Shown here piece after piece: positions 16,538-24,578 of a stretch of 64,000 nucleotides of DNA. The stretch lies in NCBI GenBank assembly GCA_964418585.1, contig CAYQMG010000067.1, forward strand, positions 1-64,000, read 5' to 3'. Source of the DNA: JAJRTE01 sp964418585 (lineage in GTDB: Bacteria > Myxococcota_A > UBA796 > JAJRTE01). The stretch's first letter is position 1. Each line of letters begins with the position of its first letter. A model generated the notes under the pieces. That model was not told the DNA's origin, did no database searches, and saw nothing but the letters and a program-made list of their open reading frames with translations. The position numbers and the translations under genes are program-made.

Positions 16538-17716
16538 TCATGTCGGTTGGCGGCGGTTCGGCCGCCCGTTGCTAAGCTTCTCCGTGTTGAGTGCCGACAG
16601 GTCCGGCTCCGCACCGTCCTCTCCCATCACATCCCAGTCGTCGGAGGAGGAAATGCCGCTGAGCCGAAGTGCAAAGTCGTCCGGATTGGAACTCTGGTGC
16701 ATGGCCTCCTCGACCGTCACCAGTTTCTGCTTGACCAGGTCGTAGAGAGACTGGTCGAACGTCTGCATCTCGTATTCCATCTGACCTCGAGCGATCGCGT
16801 CATGAAGCTCACGCGTTCTCGCCGGATCTTCGATCAGTTCGCTCACCCGTCCCGTGTTCCGCATGATCTCCATGGCGGGTACCCGGCCCTTCTTGTCGGC
16901 TCGAGGCACCAGCCGCTGGCTGATCACCGCGGTCAGAACCGACGCCAGGAGCAGACGGATCTGTTGCTGCTGGTGAGGGGGGAACGACATCACAATCCGG
17001 TTCACGGTCTCGCTTGCGTCCAGTGTGTGCAGCGTGCTGATCACCAGGTGACCGGTCTCGGCCGCCGTCAGCGCTGTCTGGATTGTGTCCGGATCCCGCA
17101 TCTCACCCACCAGAATCACGTCCGGATCCTGCCGGAGCGCCGCACGAAGACCCTGCGCAAAGCTCGCGGTGTCCACCCCGACTTCCCGCTGGTTTATCAG
17201 CGAACGCTTGTCACGAAACACAAACTCGATCGGATCCTCGATGGTCATGATGTGCGCCGAACGCTGCGTGTTGATATAGTCGATCATCGCGGCCATTGTG
17301 GTCGACTTCCCGCTCCCGGTCGTCCCGGTCACAAGAATCAGTCCACGCCGCTCCAGCGCGATCTTCTCCACCACCTTGGGAAGGTGAAGCTTCGATATGT
17401 GCGGCACCGTCGCCGGAATCGTCCGCAGGACCATCCCGATGAATTGCCGCTGCATGAACACGTTGACCCGGAACCGACCGTGCCCTCGGATCGCATGCGC
17501 AAAGTCTGCATCGTGCGTCCGCGCAAACTCCTGCTGCTGCTCCGCGGTCATGATACTGTGCGACATCCGGTACGTGTCCTCCGGCGTGAGCCGCTCCACG
17601 TCCCGCAGCGGAAACAGGCTCCCATCAATGCGAAACAGGGGCGGCAGTCCCACTTTCAAGTGCACGTCCGATGCGCCCGCCTTTTCCGCGAATGTCAGGA
17701 TCTCGTTCAGTTCCAT
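16538..17716 (-). CDS. pilT: Type IV pilus retraction ATPase PilT (392 aa)
   Basis: ATG 17716 (MELNEILTFAEKAGASDVHL) is the family N-terminus; the frame is open 90 codons further upstream but that part contains low-complexity shadow sequence. Walker A is GTTGSGKST at 131-139, with the Asp box TIEDPIEF, Walker B ILVGEMRD and the His box TLHTLDA following. The AIRGHGRFRVNVF segment belongs to the N-terminal PAS-like domain. Hexameric PilT depolymerises the pilus for twitching motility. A C-terminal extension of about 35 residues after MHQSSNPDDFALRL is rich in Asp and Ser. The minor-prepilin operon lies at 56208-60660. Confidence 0.96.
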   Translation of the reverse strand: MELNEILTFAEKAGASDVHLKVGLPPLFRIDGSLFPLRDVERLTPEDTYRMSHSIMTAEQQQEFARTHDADFAHAIRGHGRFRVNVFMQRQFIGMVLRTIPATVPHISKLHLPKVVEKIALERRGLILVTGTTGSGKSTTMAAMIDYINTQRSAHIMTIEDPIEFVFRDKRSLINQREVGVDTASFAQGLRAALRQDPDVILVGEMRDPDTIQTALTAAETGHLVISTLHTLDASETVNRIVMSFPPHQQQQIRLLLASVLTAVISQRLVPRADKKGRVPAMEIMRNTGRVSELIEDPARTRELHDAIARGQMEYEMQTFDQSLYDLVKQKLVTVEEAMHQSSNPDDFALRLSGISSSDDWDVMGEDGAEPDLSALNTEKLSNGRPNRRQPT

Positions 17717-17771
17717 GGTCACTGCCCCGTTCACAAGCTCTGCTTGCCTGCCTTGCACTTCCGAGTGCCCT

Positions 17772-17779
17772 AATATAAT
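17772..17779. promoter_or_regulatory. AT-rich -10 region upstream of pilT, readable on both strands
   Basis: On the minus strand TATATT (17777-17772) is well placed for pilT, with a start about 50 nt before the ATG, but its -35 (TGGCTT) is weak. On the plus strand the same bases give a perfect TATAAT (17774-17779), preceded by TTGCAC with only 15 nt spacing. It may be a shared divergent promoter region for pilT and the suf regulator. Confidence 0.4.
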
Positions 17780-17933
17780 CGGGGATGAGGAAAAAAGCCA
17801 CATTCCCGGCAGCAGGTCCCTGGAAGCCTCGTTTCCGACTCCGCCAGACCCTGGCTCCTTCGAGTTGGTCGCCTCCCCCGAGGCTCGGGATGTAACACAG
17901 GCTACCAAACGGGAGGGGAGCGGCCCCCGCCAC

Positions 17934-17961
17934 TTGACCTTGCCCCGTGGATGGTTACGTT
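17934..17961 (+). promoter_or_regulatory. Candidate promoter of the rrf2-suf operon
   Basis: TTGACC (17934-17939), 16 nt spacer, TACGTT (17956-17961). The start would fall near 17968, about 40 nt before the GTG at 18010. An imperfect dyad, TGGAACC-gatt-TGGTCCA (17966-17983), lies on the presumed start site and could bind the Rrf2 regulator for autoregulation. Confidence 0.45.
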
Positions 17962-18009
17962 GAAATGGAACCGATTTGGTCCACATTGAACGCCACGGGG
18001 GAGCAACTC

Positions 18010-18471
18010 GTGATTCGGATGAGCAGACTGACAGATTACGCCGTTGTGGTTTTGACCCGGATGGCGCTGTGTCCTGGTCGTCCGGCCTACACGGCAGCGG
18101 AACTGGCTGACCAGAGCGGCGTTCCTGCGCCGACGGTGGTGAAGGTTCTGAAGCAGTTGGCGCGTGCAGGCATTGTGGCAGCGCAGCGGGGGGCTCGAGG
18201 AGGGTATCGTCTGGCGAGGTCGCCTGGCGAGGTGACGTTGAAGGAGATCATTGGTGCGTTTGACGGTCCGATTCGAATTGCGGACTGTGTGGGTGGAGGG
18301 GGTCGCGGATGTCGTATTGAGGAGACGTGTCCGACTCGAGGGGTGTGGGAGCGTGTGAACGAGGCGATTGTGGACACGTTGGGGGGGATCACGTTGGCGG
18401 AGATGTGTGCCAATCCTGTGGTGCCGGCGCCGGCGAAGCTGGAGCCTCGGGCCGGTGGGATGATGGTGTGA
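18010..18471 (+). CDS. Rrf2 family Fe-S responsive transcriptional regulator of the suf operon (153 aa)
   Basis: GTG 18010 is preferred because GGGGGAG lies 6 nt upstream; an alternative ATG at 18019 has poorer spacing. The N-terminal winged helix is clear (MSRLTDYAVVVLTRMAL, AELADQSGVPAPTVVKVLK, ARGGYRLAR). Three Cys (ADCVGGGGRGCRIEETCP, about residues 97-112) form the cluster-binding loop of IscR/SufR-type Rrf2 proteins. First gene of the Fe-S assembly operon, 41 nt before sufB. By analogy the holo-protein represses suf and releases it when clusters are lost by iron limitation or oxidation. SufR or IscR naming cannot be decided from sequence alone. Confidence 0.9.
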   Translation: MIRMSRLTDYAVVVLTRMALCPGRPAYTAAELADQSGVPAPTVVKVLKQLARAGIVAAQRGARGGYRLARSPGEVTLKEIIGAFDGPIRIADCVGGGGRGCRIEETCPTRGVWERVNEAIVDTLGGITLAEMCANPVVPAPAKLEPRAGGMMV

Positions 18472-18512
18472 AGGGGCGTTTCGAGGTTTCAGGAACGGAG
18501 AGGGAAGGTCGG

Positions 18513-19949
18513 ATGAACGAGACGAAGACGCTGGAGGCCCTGGCGAACCAGGAGTATCGGTACGGTTTCGTGACCGATGTGGAGGCGGACACGGTTCCTC
18601 GAGGTCTCAACGAGGATGTGATCCGGACGATCTCCCGGAAGAAGGGGGAGCCGGATTTTCTGCTGGAGTGGCGATTGCGTGCCTACGAGCGTTGGCGTCG
18701 GATGGAGGAGCCGAACTGGGCGAAGTTGGCGTATCCGCCGATCGACTATCAGGCGATCAGCTACTATTCGGCGCCGAAGAAGAAGGCGTTGAAGAGTCTG
18801 GACGAGGTGGATCCGGAGGTACTGAGGACGTTCGAGAAGCTTGGGATTCCCCTGGAGGAGCAGAAGCGGTTGGCCGGGGTGGCGGTGGATGCGGTGTTCG
18901 ACAGTGTGTCGGTGGCCACCACGTTCAAGGAGAAGCTTGCCGAGCTTGGGATCATTTTTTCCTCTTTTTCGGAGGCGGTCCGGGAACATCCCGAACTGGT
19001 GCAGAAGTACCTGGGCACGGTCGTTCCCTATTCGGACAATTTTTTTGCCGCACTCAATTCAGCCGTGTTCAGCGACGGGTCGTTCGTCTACGTGCCCAAG
19101 GGGGTTCGGTGCCCCATGGAGCTTTCCACCTATTTTCGTATCAACAGCGCGAACACGGGGCAGTTCGAGCGGACGTTGATCATTGCGGACGAGGGTGCCT
19201 ACGTGAGCTATCTCGAGGGGTGTACGGCGCCGATGCGGGACGAGAACCAGCTTCACGCTGCGGTCGTGGAGTTGGTGGCGTTGAAGGGGGCGCACATCAA
19301 GTATTCGACGGTGCAGAACTGGTATCCCGGGGATGCGGAAGGCAAGGGGGGGATTTACAATTTTGTCACCAAGCGTGCGCGCGCGATGGAGGATGCCCGG
19401 GTTTCCTGGACCCAGGTGGAAACCGGGTCGGCCATCACCTGGAAGTATCCCGGGGTGATCCTCCAGGGGGACAATTCCGTGGGAGAGTTCTACTCGGTGG
19501 CCCTCACCGCCAGGCGCCAGCAGGCGGACACCGGGACCAAGATGATCCACATCGGGAAGAACACCCGCAGCACCATTGTGTCCAAGGGTATCTCGGCCGG
19601 TCACGGGCAGAATACTTACCGGGGGCTGGTCAAGATTTTGAAGGGCGCCACGGGCGCGCGCAACCATTCGCAGTGCGATTCTCTGCTTCTCAGCGACACG
19701 TCGGGCGCCCACACCTTTCCATACCTGGACGTTCGGAACGACTCATCCATCGTGGAGCACGAGGCGTCCACCTCCAGGATCAGCGAGGAGCAGCTTTTCT
19801 ACTGCCGGCAACGGGGCATTTCCGAGGAGGAGGCGGTCTCCATGATCGTCAACGGATTTTGCAAGGAGGTGTTCAAGGAGTTGCCCATGGAGTTCGCCGT
19901 GGAGGCCCAGAAGCTCCTGGGTTTGAGCCTCGAGGGCGCGGTGGGATGA
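18513..19949 (+). CDS. sufB: Fe-S cluster assembly protein SufB (478 aa)
   Basis: ATG 18513 follows GGGAAGG. The sequence is a full-length SufB: SRKKGEPDFLLEWRLRAYER near the N-terminus, then SVATTFKEKLAELGIIFSSF, FVYVPKGVRCPMELSTYFR, VSYLEGCTAPMRDENQLHAA, QNWYPGDAEGKGGIYNFVTK and a C-terminal SRISEEQLFYCRQRGISEEE. It partners SufD and the ATPase SufC in the SufBC2D scaffold that builds nascent Fe-S clusters in the cytoplasm. The first third uses more G/T-ending codons than the rest. Confidence 0.97.
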   Translation: MNETKTLEALANQEYRYGFVTDVEADTVPRGLNEDVIRTISRKKGEPDFLLEWRLRAYERWRRMEEPNWAKLAYPPIDYQAISYYSAPKKKALKSLDEVDPEVLRTFEKLGIPLEEQKRLAGVAVDAVFDSVSVATTFKEKLAELGIIFSSFSEAVREHPELVQKYLGTVVPYSDNFFAALNSAVFSDGSFVYVPKGVRCPMELSTYFRINSANTGQFERTLIIADEGAYVSYLEGCTAPMRDENQLHAAVVELVALKGAHIKYSTVQNWYPGDAEGKGGIYNFVTKRARAMEDARVSWTQVETGSAITWKYPGVILQGDNSVGEFYSVALTARRQQADTGTKMIHIGKNTRSTIVSKGISAGHGQNTYRGLVKILKGATGARNHSQCDSLLLSDTSGAHTFPYLDVRNDSSIVEHEASTSRISEEQLFYCRQRGISEEEAVSMIVNGFCKEVFKELPMEFAVEAQKLLGLSLEGAVG

Positions 19950-20012
19950 CATTCGGCCCGAACCCGGCCGGCGTTTGAGTGCCAGGCGGTTTGCGGCTGT
20001 GAGGGAGCCAAC

Positions 20013-20759
20013 ATGTTGACGATACGAGATTTGCACGTTTCCATCCAGGGGAAGTCCATTCTTCGCGGGATCGATCTCGAGCTGAAGGCTGGAGAGGTTC
20101 ATGCCATCATGGGACCCAACGGGTCGGGCAAGAGCACCCTTGCCCAGGTCGTGGCCGGTCGCGGTGGCTACGAGGTGACTCGAGGCGACATTCTTTTTCG
20201 CGGACGCAGCATTTTGGAGGATCCTCCTGAAATCCGGGCGCGGAACGGAATATTCCTCTCATTCCAGTATCCGGTCGAGATTCCGGGGGTGGCCAACAGC
20301 TACTTTCTCAAGACTGCGCTCAATGCCATGAGGCGGGCTCGAGGGGAACCTGAGCTGGACGCCATGGCCTTTCTCAAGCTGGCCAGGGAACGGCTTTCCG
20401 TGGTGGACATGGATCCACGCTTTCTCTCCCGTGCGGTCAACGAGGGATTTTCGGGTGGGGAGAAGAAGCGGAACGAGATTTTTCAGATGGCGCTGCTGGA
20501 GCCGAGCGTGGCCATTTTGGACGAGACCGACTCCGGGCTGGACATCGACGCGCTCAAGGCCGTCTCGAACGGGATCAACAAGCTGAGGTCACCGGACCGA
20601 GCGTTCCTTCTCATCACCCACTACCAGCGTCTGCTGGACCATGTGACCCCGGACCGCGTCTATGTTCTCGCGGGAGGGCGTATCGTTCGCTCGGGTGGCA
20701 AGGATCTGGCCCTGGAGCTGGAGGAGCGTGGCTACGGGTGGCTCGAGGGGGCTGCTTGA
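20013..20759 (+). CDS. sufC: Fe-S cluster assembly ATPase SufC (248 aa)
   Basis: ABC-type ATPase with Walker A GPNGSGKST (about 36-44), signature FSGGEKKRNEI, Walker B AILDETDSGLD and the switch His in FLLITHYQ. The SufC-specific GIFLSFQYPVEIPGV is present. It has no membrane partner; it energises conformational change in SufBD during cluster assembly. It starts 63 nt after sufB and ends 22 nt before sufD. Confidence 0.97.
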   Translation: MLTIRDLHVSIQGKSILRGIDLELKAGEVHAIMGPNGSGKSTLAQVVAGRGGYEVTRGDILFRGRSILEDPPEIRARNGIFLSFQYPVEIPGVANSYFLKTALNAMRRARGEPELDAMAFLKLARERLSVVDMDPRFLSRAVNEGFSGGEKKRNEIFQMALLEPSVAILDETDSGLDIDALKAVSNGINKLRSPDRAFLLITHYQRLLDHVTPDRVYVLAGGRIVRSGGKDLALELEERGYGWLEGAA

Positions 20760-20781
20760 GCCCGGAAGGGGAGAACGCGCG

Positions 20782-22158
20782 ATGACGGCAAGTGCTGAAA
20801 CGATGGTGGAGGCCCGGAACGGATACGGGGCGGCGCAGGCGCTGGGAGAAGAGGTACTCCCGTCCCGCGGCATGCCCCCGTGGCTTCTGGAGTGGAAACG
20901 AGCGGCCTTGGACCGGTTCGGTGCCCTGGGCCTTCCGACAAAAAGGGAGGAGGCCTGGCGATTCACCCGGCTCGGCCCCCTCGAGGAAATCCCGTTCCTT
21001 CTTCGTGAGGCAGAGAGCGGGAAACGCCTGGAAGGGGCGGCGACGTCGGTCCGCACGCTGATTCAGGATCGGGTCCCGGTCCTCGAGCAGGAGGTTCGTC
21101 TCGTTTTCGTGGACGGGATGTATCGGCCCGAACTCTCCCGTGTGCCGGAGGACGAGCGTGGCCTGGTGGCTTGCTCCCTGCCCGAAGCTTTTCGTGCACA
21201 TGGAGAAGCACTCCGTGCTCGACTCGAGGAGAAAGCCGCCGACGGGTTTCGGGCGTTGAACGCCGCGCTGTTCCAGGACGGGGCCTATGTCGTCGCATCG
21301 AGTGCGTTTGGAATGAAGGCGGACCCACCGGTGGTGCACCTGGTTTATGTGGCCACGCCGGAGGGGCGTCCTACCGCGTATCATCCACGCCATGTGCTGG
21401 TGGCGGAAACGGGTGCCCGGTTGCAGGTGGTTGAGACCTACCTCGGTACCCCTGGGCCGGGATACCTGGTGAACGGGGTGACGCAGGTCGTGCTGGAGGA
21501 TGGGGCGCGTCTGGACCACGTGGTGTTTCAGGCCCAGGAGGTTCAGGGGGGGATGCATCTCCAGCAGGTGAACGCAGTGGTGGGAGGGGGCGCGCACTTC
21601 TCCTCTCATGTGCTGGGTCTTGGTTCAGAGGTCGCCCGCCTCGACCTGGCCGTGCGCCTCGAGGAGGAGGGCGCGGGCGCGGACCTGCGGGGCGTGCTCT
21701 CGGGGAACGGCGGGCAGCACCTCGATCTGCACACCTGGATTACCCATCGTGGAGAGCGTACCGAGAGCTTCCAGGACTACCGAAGCGTTCTCGACGGGCG
21801 GGCCACGAGTGTGTTCGACGGCACCATCCACGTGACTCATACGGCCCAGAAGTCTCGGGCGCGGCAGTCGAACCGGAACCTCCTGCTGTCCGGCGAGGCC
21901 GTTGCACGCGCTCAGCCCCGCCTCGAGATCGATGCCGATGATGTCCAGTGTGCGCATGGCGCCACGGTGGGGCAACTCGATCCAGAAGCGCTGTTCTATC
22001 TTCGCAGTCGGGGGATCGGTCTTGCCGACGCCCGGGATCTGCTCGTGCGCGGATTCCTGGAAGAGGTCCTGGGTACGCTTCCGTTTCCCTCGGTCCATGA
22101 CGCGGTGGAGCAAAGGCTCGCGGCCACCCGCCTCGAGAAAAAGGGAGAATCGACATGA
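20782..22158 (+). CDS. sufD: Fe-S cluster assembly protein SufD (458 aa)
   Basis: ATG 20782 has GGAAGGGGAG about 11 nt upstream. A helical N-terminus with KREEAWRFTRLGPLEEIPF, the mark of SufD, is followed by a right-handed beta-helix core and by a C-terminus similar to SufB: YRSVLDGRATSVFDGTIHV, QKSRARQSNRNLLLSG, and QCAHGATVGQLDPEALFYLR with the functionally important Cys and His. It forms the SufBC2D complex. Its stop overlaps the sufS start as ATGA. Confidence 0.95.
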   Translation: MTASAETMVEARNGYGAAQALGEEVLPSRGMPPWLLEWKRAALDRFGALGLPTKREEAWRFTRLGPLEEIPFLLREAESGKRLEGAATSVRTLIQDRVPVLEQEVRLVFVDGMYRPELSRVPEDERGLVACSLPEAFRAHGEALRARLEEKAADGFRALNAALFQDGAYVVASSAFGMKADPPVVHLVYVATPEGRPTAYHPRHVLVAETGARLQVVETYLGTPGPGYLVNGVTQVVLEDGARLDHVVFQAQEVQGGMHLQQVNAVVGGGAHFSSHVLGLGSEVARLDLAVRLEEEGAGADLRGVLSGNGGQHLDLHTWITHRGERTESFQDYRSVLDGRATSVFDGTIHVTHTAQKSRARQSNRNLLLSGEAVARAQPRLEIDADDVQCAHGATVGQLDPEALFYLRSRGIGLADARDLLVRGFLEEVLGTLPFPSVHDAVEQRLAATRLEKKGEST

Positions 22159-23426
22159 GTGTGAGCACGCAACCTCTCCATGATCATCGGCGTACCCTGG
22201 ATGCGGTGGACGTTCCTCTTGTCGCACACCAGGACGATTTCCCGGCTCTCCGGCAGCGTGTGCATGGACATCGGCTTGTCTACCTGGACAGCGCCGCCTC
22301 GACGCAGAAACCACGGGTGGTGATCGAAACCCTCACCCGGTTCTATGCCACCGATTATGCCAACGTGCACCGGGGCGCCTACGACCTGGGGGCTCGAGCC
22401 ACTGAGCGGTTCGAGGCGGCCCGGACTCGAGTCCAACGATTTATCCACGCACCGTCCCCTCAGGAAATCGTTTTCGTGCGTGGGACCACCGAAGGGCTGA
22501 ACCTGGTCGCTGCCACTTTTGGAGACCAGCGGGTCCGGGCTGGAGATGAGGTGCTGGTCACCTGGATGGAGCACCATTCGAACATCGTCCCATGGCAGGT
22601 GCTCTGCAACAAGAAGAACGCCCGCCTCCAAGTGGTTCCCATCGACGATCGGGGGGACCTGGACCTGGATGCTTTGCGCAGGCTGTTGCAACGGCGCCCC
22701 CGCCTGCTTGCCGTGGCGCATGCAGCCAATGCGTTGGGCACCCTGAACCCGCTCGAGGAGATCGTGGCCATGGCGCACGCGGAGGGGGTTCCGGTGGTGG
22801 TGGACGGTGCTCAGGGAGTGCCCCATCTTCCGGTGGACGTTCAGGCGTTGGATGTCGACTTTTATGTCTTCTCCAGTCACAAGATGTATGGGCCGGACGG
22901 CATCGGGGTGGTATTCGGCAAGCGGGCGCACCTTGAGTCCATGCCTCCGTATCAGACCGGGGGCGACATGATCGAGTCGGTCACGTTCGAGAAGACCACG
23001 TACAACGTCCTGCCGCACAAATTTGAAGCCGGTACGCCGGCCATCGCCGCGGCGGTCGGCCTGCATGCAGCGATTGACTACCTCGAGACGATTGGAATGG
23101 AGGCTGTGTGGCAGCACGAGCAGGCGTTGCTGGAGTATGCTGAGGAACGGCTTCGGAGCATTCCGGGATTGCGCATCATCGGGACTGCGCGGAGAAAGGT
23201 TGGGACCGTGTCATTCGTTCTCGAGGGAGTACATCCGCACGACATTGGGACCATTCTGGACCGGGAAGGGGTGGCCATCCGGACGGGTCACCATTGTGCG
23301 CAACCTGTGATGGAGCGTTACGGGATTCCGGCGACCGCGCGTGCTTCGTTTGGAGTGCACAACACGCGCCAGGATGTCGACGCGCTGGTGGGAGCGTTGA
23401 GGAAGGTGAAGGAGGTCATGAACTGA
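22155..23426 (+). CDS. sufS: Cysteine desulfurase SufS (423 aa)
   Basis: Group II, PLP-dependent desulfurase. Visible sites are the PLP-contact His pair in TWMEHHSNIVPWQ, the cofactor Asp in VVVDGAQGVPHL, the Schiff-base Lys in FYVFSSHKMYGPDG, and the catalytic Cys in IRTGHHCAQPVM. It releases sulfur from cysteine as a persulfide, delivered through SufU to SufBCD. The N-terminal 25 residues are a short extension. The gene overlaps both neighbours by 4 and 1 nt, so translation is coupled. Confidence 0.96.
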   Translation: MSVSTQPLHDHRRTLDAVDVPLVAHQDDFPALRQRVHGHRLVYLDSAASTQKPRVVIETLTRFYATDYANVHRGAYDLGARATERFEAARTRVQRFIHAPSPQEIVFVRGTTEGLNLVAATFGDQRVRAGDEVLVTWMEHHSNIVPWQVLCNKKNARLQVVPIDDRGDLDLDALRRLLQRRPRLLAVAHAANALGTLNPLEEIVAMAHAEGVPVVVDGAQGVPHLPVDVQALDVDFYVFSSHKMYGPDGIGVVFGKRAHLESMPPYQTGGDMIESVTFEKTTYNVLPHKFEAGTPAIAAAVGLHAAIDYLETIGMEAVWQHEQALLEYAEERLRSIPGLRIIGTARRKVGTVSFVLEGVHPHDIGTILDREGVAIRTGHHCAQPVMERYGIPATARASFGVHNTRQDVDALVGALRKVKEVMN

Positions 23427-23905
23427 TGTCCGAATTGAACGAGTTGTATCAGGAGATCATCCTGGACCACAACAGGCGTCCTCGCAATTTCCGAAGGCTG
23501 GGTGCAGCACGGAAAGCGGAGGGGCACAATCCCATGTGCGGAGATCGGGTCACCATCTATGTCAAGGAGGAAGACGGGGTGATCCGTGATATCGCTTTCC
23601 AGGGGACGGGGTGTGCCATCTCCACCGCGTCCGCGTCCTTGTTGACGGAACGTCTGAAGGGCAAGACCGTGGGTGAATTTCAGACCCTTTTTCATCGGTT
23701 TCACGACATGGTCACCGGCAGGGACCCCGGCGCGATGGACGACCACGACGAGCTGGACGCCCTCCGCGCCTTCGAGCACGTCAGCGATTTTCCCATGCGC
23801 GTCAAATGCGCCACCCTCGCATGGCACACCCTGAAATCCGCCCTCGAGATCGACGCCGACTCCTCGGACACGGCCGGCACACGAACGGAGGAGAACCTGG
23901 CATGA
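23426..23905 (+). CDS. sufU: SufU-type sulfur transfer / scaffold protein (159 aa)
   Basis: The start overlaps the sufS stop (TGATG). Three conserved Cys with the Asp that bind zinc in SufU are present: NPMCGDRVTIYV, FQGTGCAISTASASLL and PMRVKCATLAWHTL. The longer stretch between the second and third Cys (GRDPGAMDDHDELDALRAFE region) separates SufU from IscU. SufU accepts persulfide sulfur from SufS by zinc-ligand swapping. The C-terminal 20 residues are acidic and variable. Adjacency to sufS supports the assignment. Confidence 0.93.
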   Translation: MSELNELYQEIILDHNRRPRNFRRLGAARKAEGHNPMCGDRVTIYVKEEDGVIRDIAFQGTGCAISTASASLLTERLKGKTVGEFQTLFHRFHDMVTGRDPGAMDDHDELDALRAFEHVSDFPMRVKCATLAWHTLKSALEIDADSSDTAGTRTEENLA

Positions 23906-24213
23906 CCGACACACCGACGCTCAAGGAACGGGTCATCGAGGCTCTTCGTACTGTCTATGACCCGGAGATCCCGGTCGACATCTACGAACTGGGTCTCGTC
24001 TACGATGTTGCCGTCTCGCCCGATGGCGACGTCTCCATCCAGATGACACTCACCGCCCCGGGATGTCCAGTGGCGGGCTCTCTGCCGGCAGAGGTCGAGG
24101 CTCGAGTCAAGGCTGTCCCCGGGGTTTCCGAAGTTCGGGTGGATCTGGTCTGGGAGCCGCCCTGGTCCCCTGAGCGGATGACCGAGGAGGCTCGGCTGGC
24201 GCTTGGGCTATGA
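23902..24213 (+). CDS. sufT: SufT / MIP18 (DUF59) family Fe-S maturation protein (103 aa)
   Basis: ATGA overlap with sufU. The protein is a lone DUF59 domain: RTVYDPEIPVDIYELGLVYD, the LTAPGCPVAGSLP loop with the conserved Cys, and VRVDLVWEPPWSPERMTEEA. DUF59 proteins act late in Fe-S maturation of client proteins. Last gene of the suf operon; the stop lies in the palindrome GACCCGGGTC, but no T-rich terminator follows. Confidence 0.92.
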   Translation: MTDTPTLKERVIEALRTVYDPEIPVDIYELGLVYDVAVSPDGDVSIQMTLTAPGCPVAGSLPAEVEARVKAVPGVSEVRVDLVWEPPWSPERMTEEARLALGL

Positions 24214-24365
24214 CCCGGGTCGGTTGTTGCGTGTTCGAGTGTCCCGTGTGGTTGTTTTTCGGCATGAGGAAGCGTGGCAGGGCCAAATGGTCAACACCCT
24301 TCTGGTTGAACAGGGCAAGCCCTATCCTTGTGTCTTTCCGGCATGAATTCCCGCATGAAAATGCA

Positions 24366-24384
24366 GTGTCAATCCCGTTGACAC
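24366..24384. promoter_or_regulatory. Perfect 7-bp inverted repeat overlapping a -35 box (candidate operator)
   Basis: GTGTCAA-tcccg-TTGACAC, centred at 24375. The right arm contains the TTGACA of the promoter at 24378-24407, so a protein bound here would block or modulate RNA polymerase. Confidence 0.5.
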
Positions 24385-24407
24385 GTTCGGCAAGGGCCAT
24401 GTAAACT
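24378..24407 (+). promoter_or_regulatory. Sigma-70 type promoter for the M4 metallopeptidase lipoprotein
   Basis: Perfect TTGACA (24378-24383), 18 nt spacer, TAAACT (24402-24407). The start would be near 24414, leaving a leader of about 165 nt before the ATG at 24579. Confidence 0.6.
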
Positions 24408-24578
24408 GTCTTGGTACCAGTCGAAGCGCTGGTTTCTTGTTGCTTGCTGCCCGGCTGTCCGTTTTGTGTGCTGCTCCCTGCTGCTGCTGTGTTTTTCAGC
24501 CAAATCGCATGATCCTGGGAATCGACTATCCCCTGGGCGTTCTCCGGCCCTGCATGGGTGGGAGAAGGGACTGCCAGT

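Larger units (their letters stand above)
24214..24578. other. Intergenic region between suf operon and metallopeptidase gene
   Basis: About 365 bases. It holds the promoter at 24378-24407 with an overlapping inverted repeat, and three copies of GCATGA within about 100 bases upstream of it. No coding sequence or RNA gene is supported. Confidence 0.5.

Noticed and set aside
17753..17771. Sigma-54-like GGCAC...TGCA on the minus strand upstream of pilT
   Set aside because: GG and GC are 11 nt apart instead of the required 10, and no enhancer-type sites are evident.
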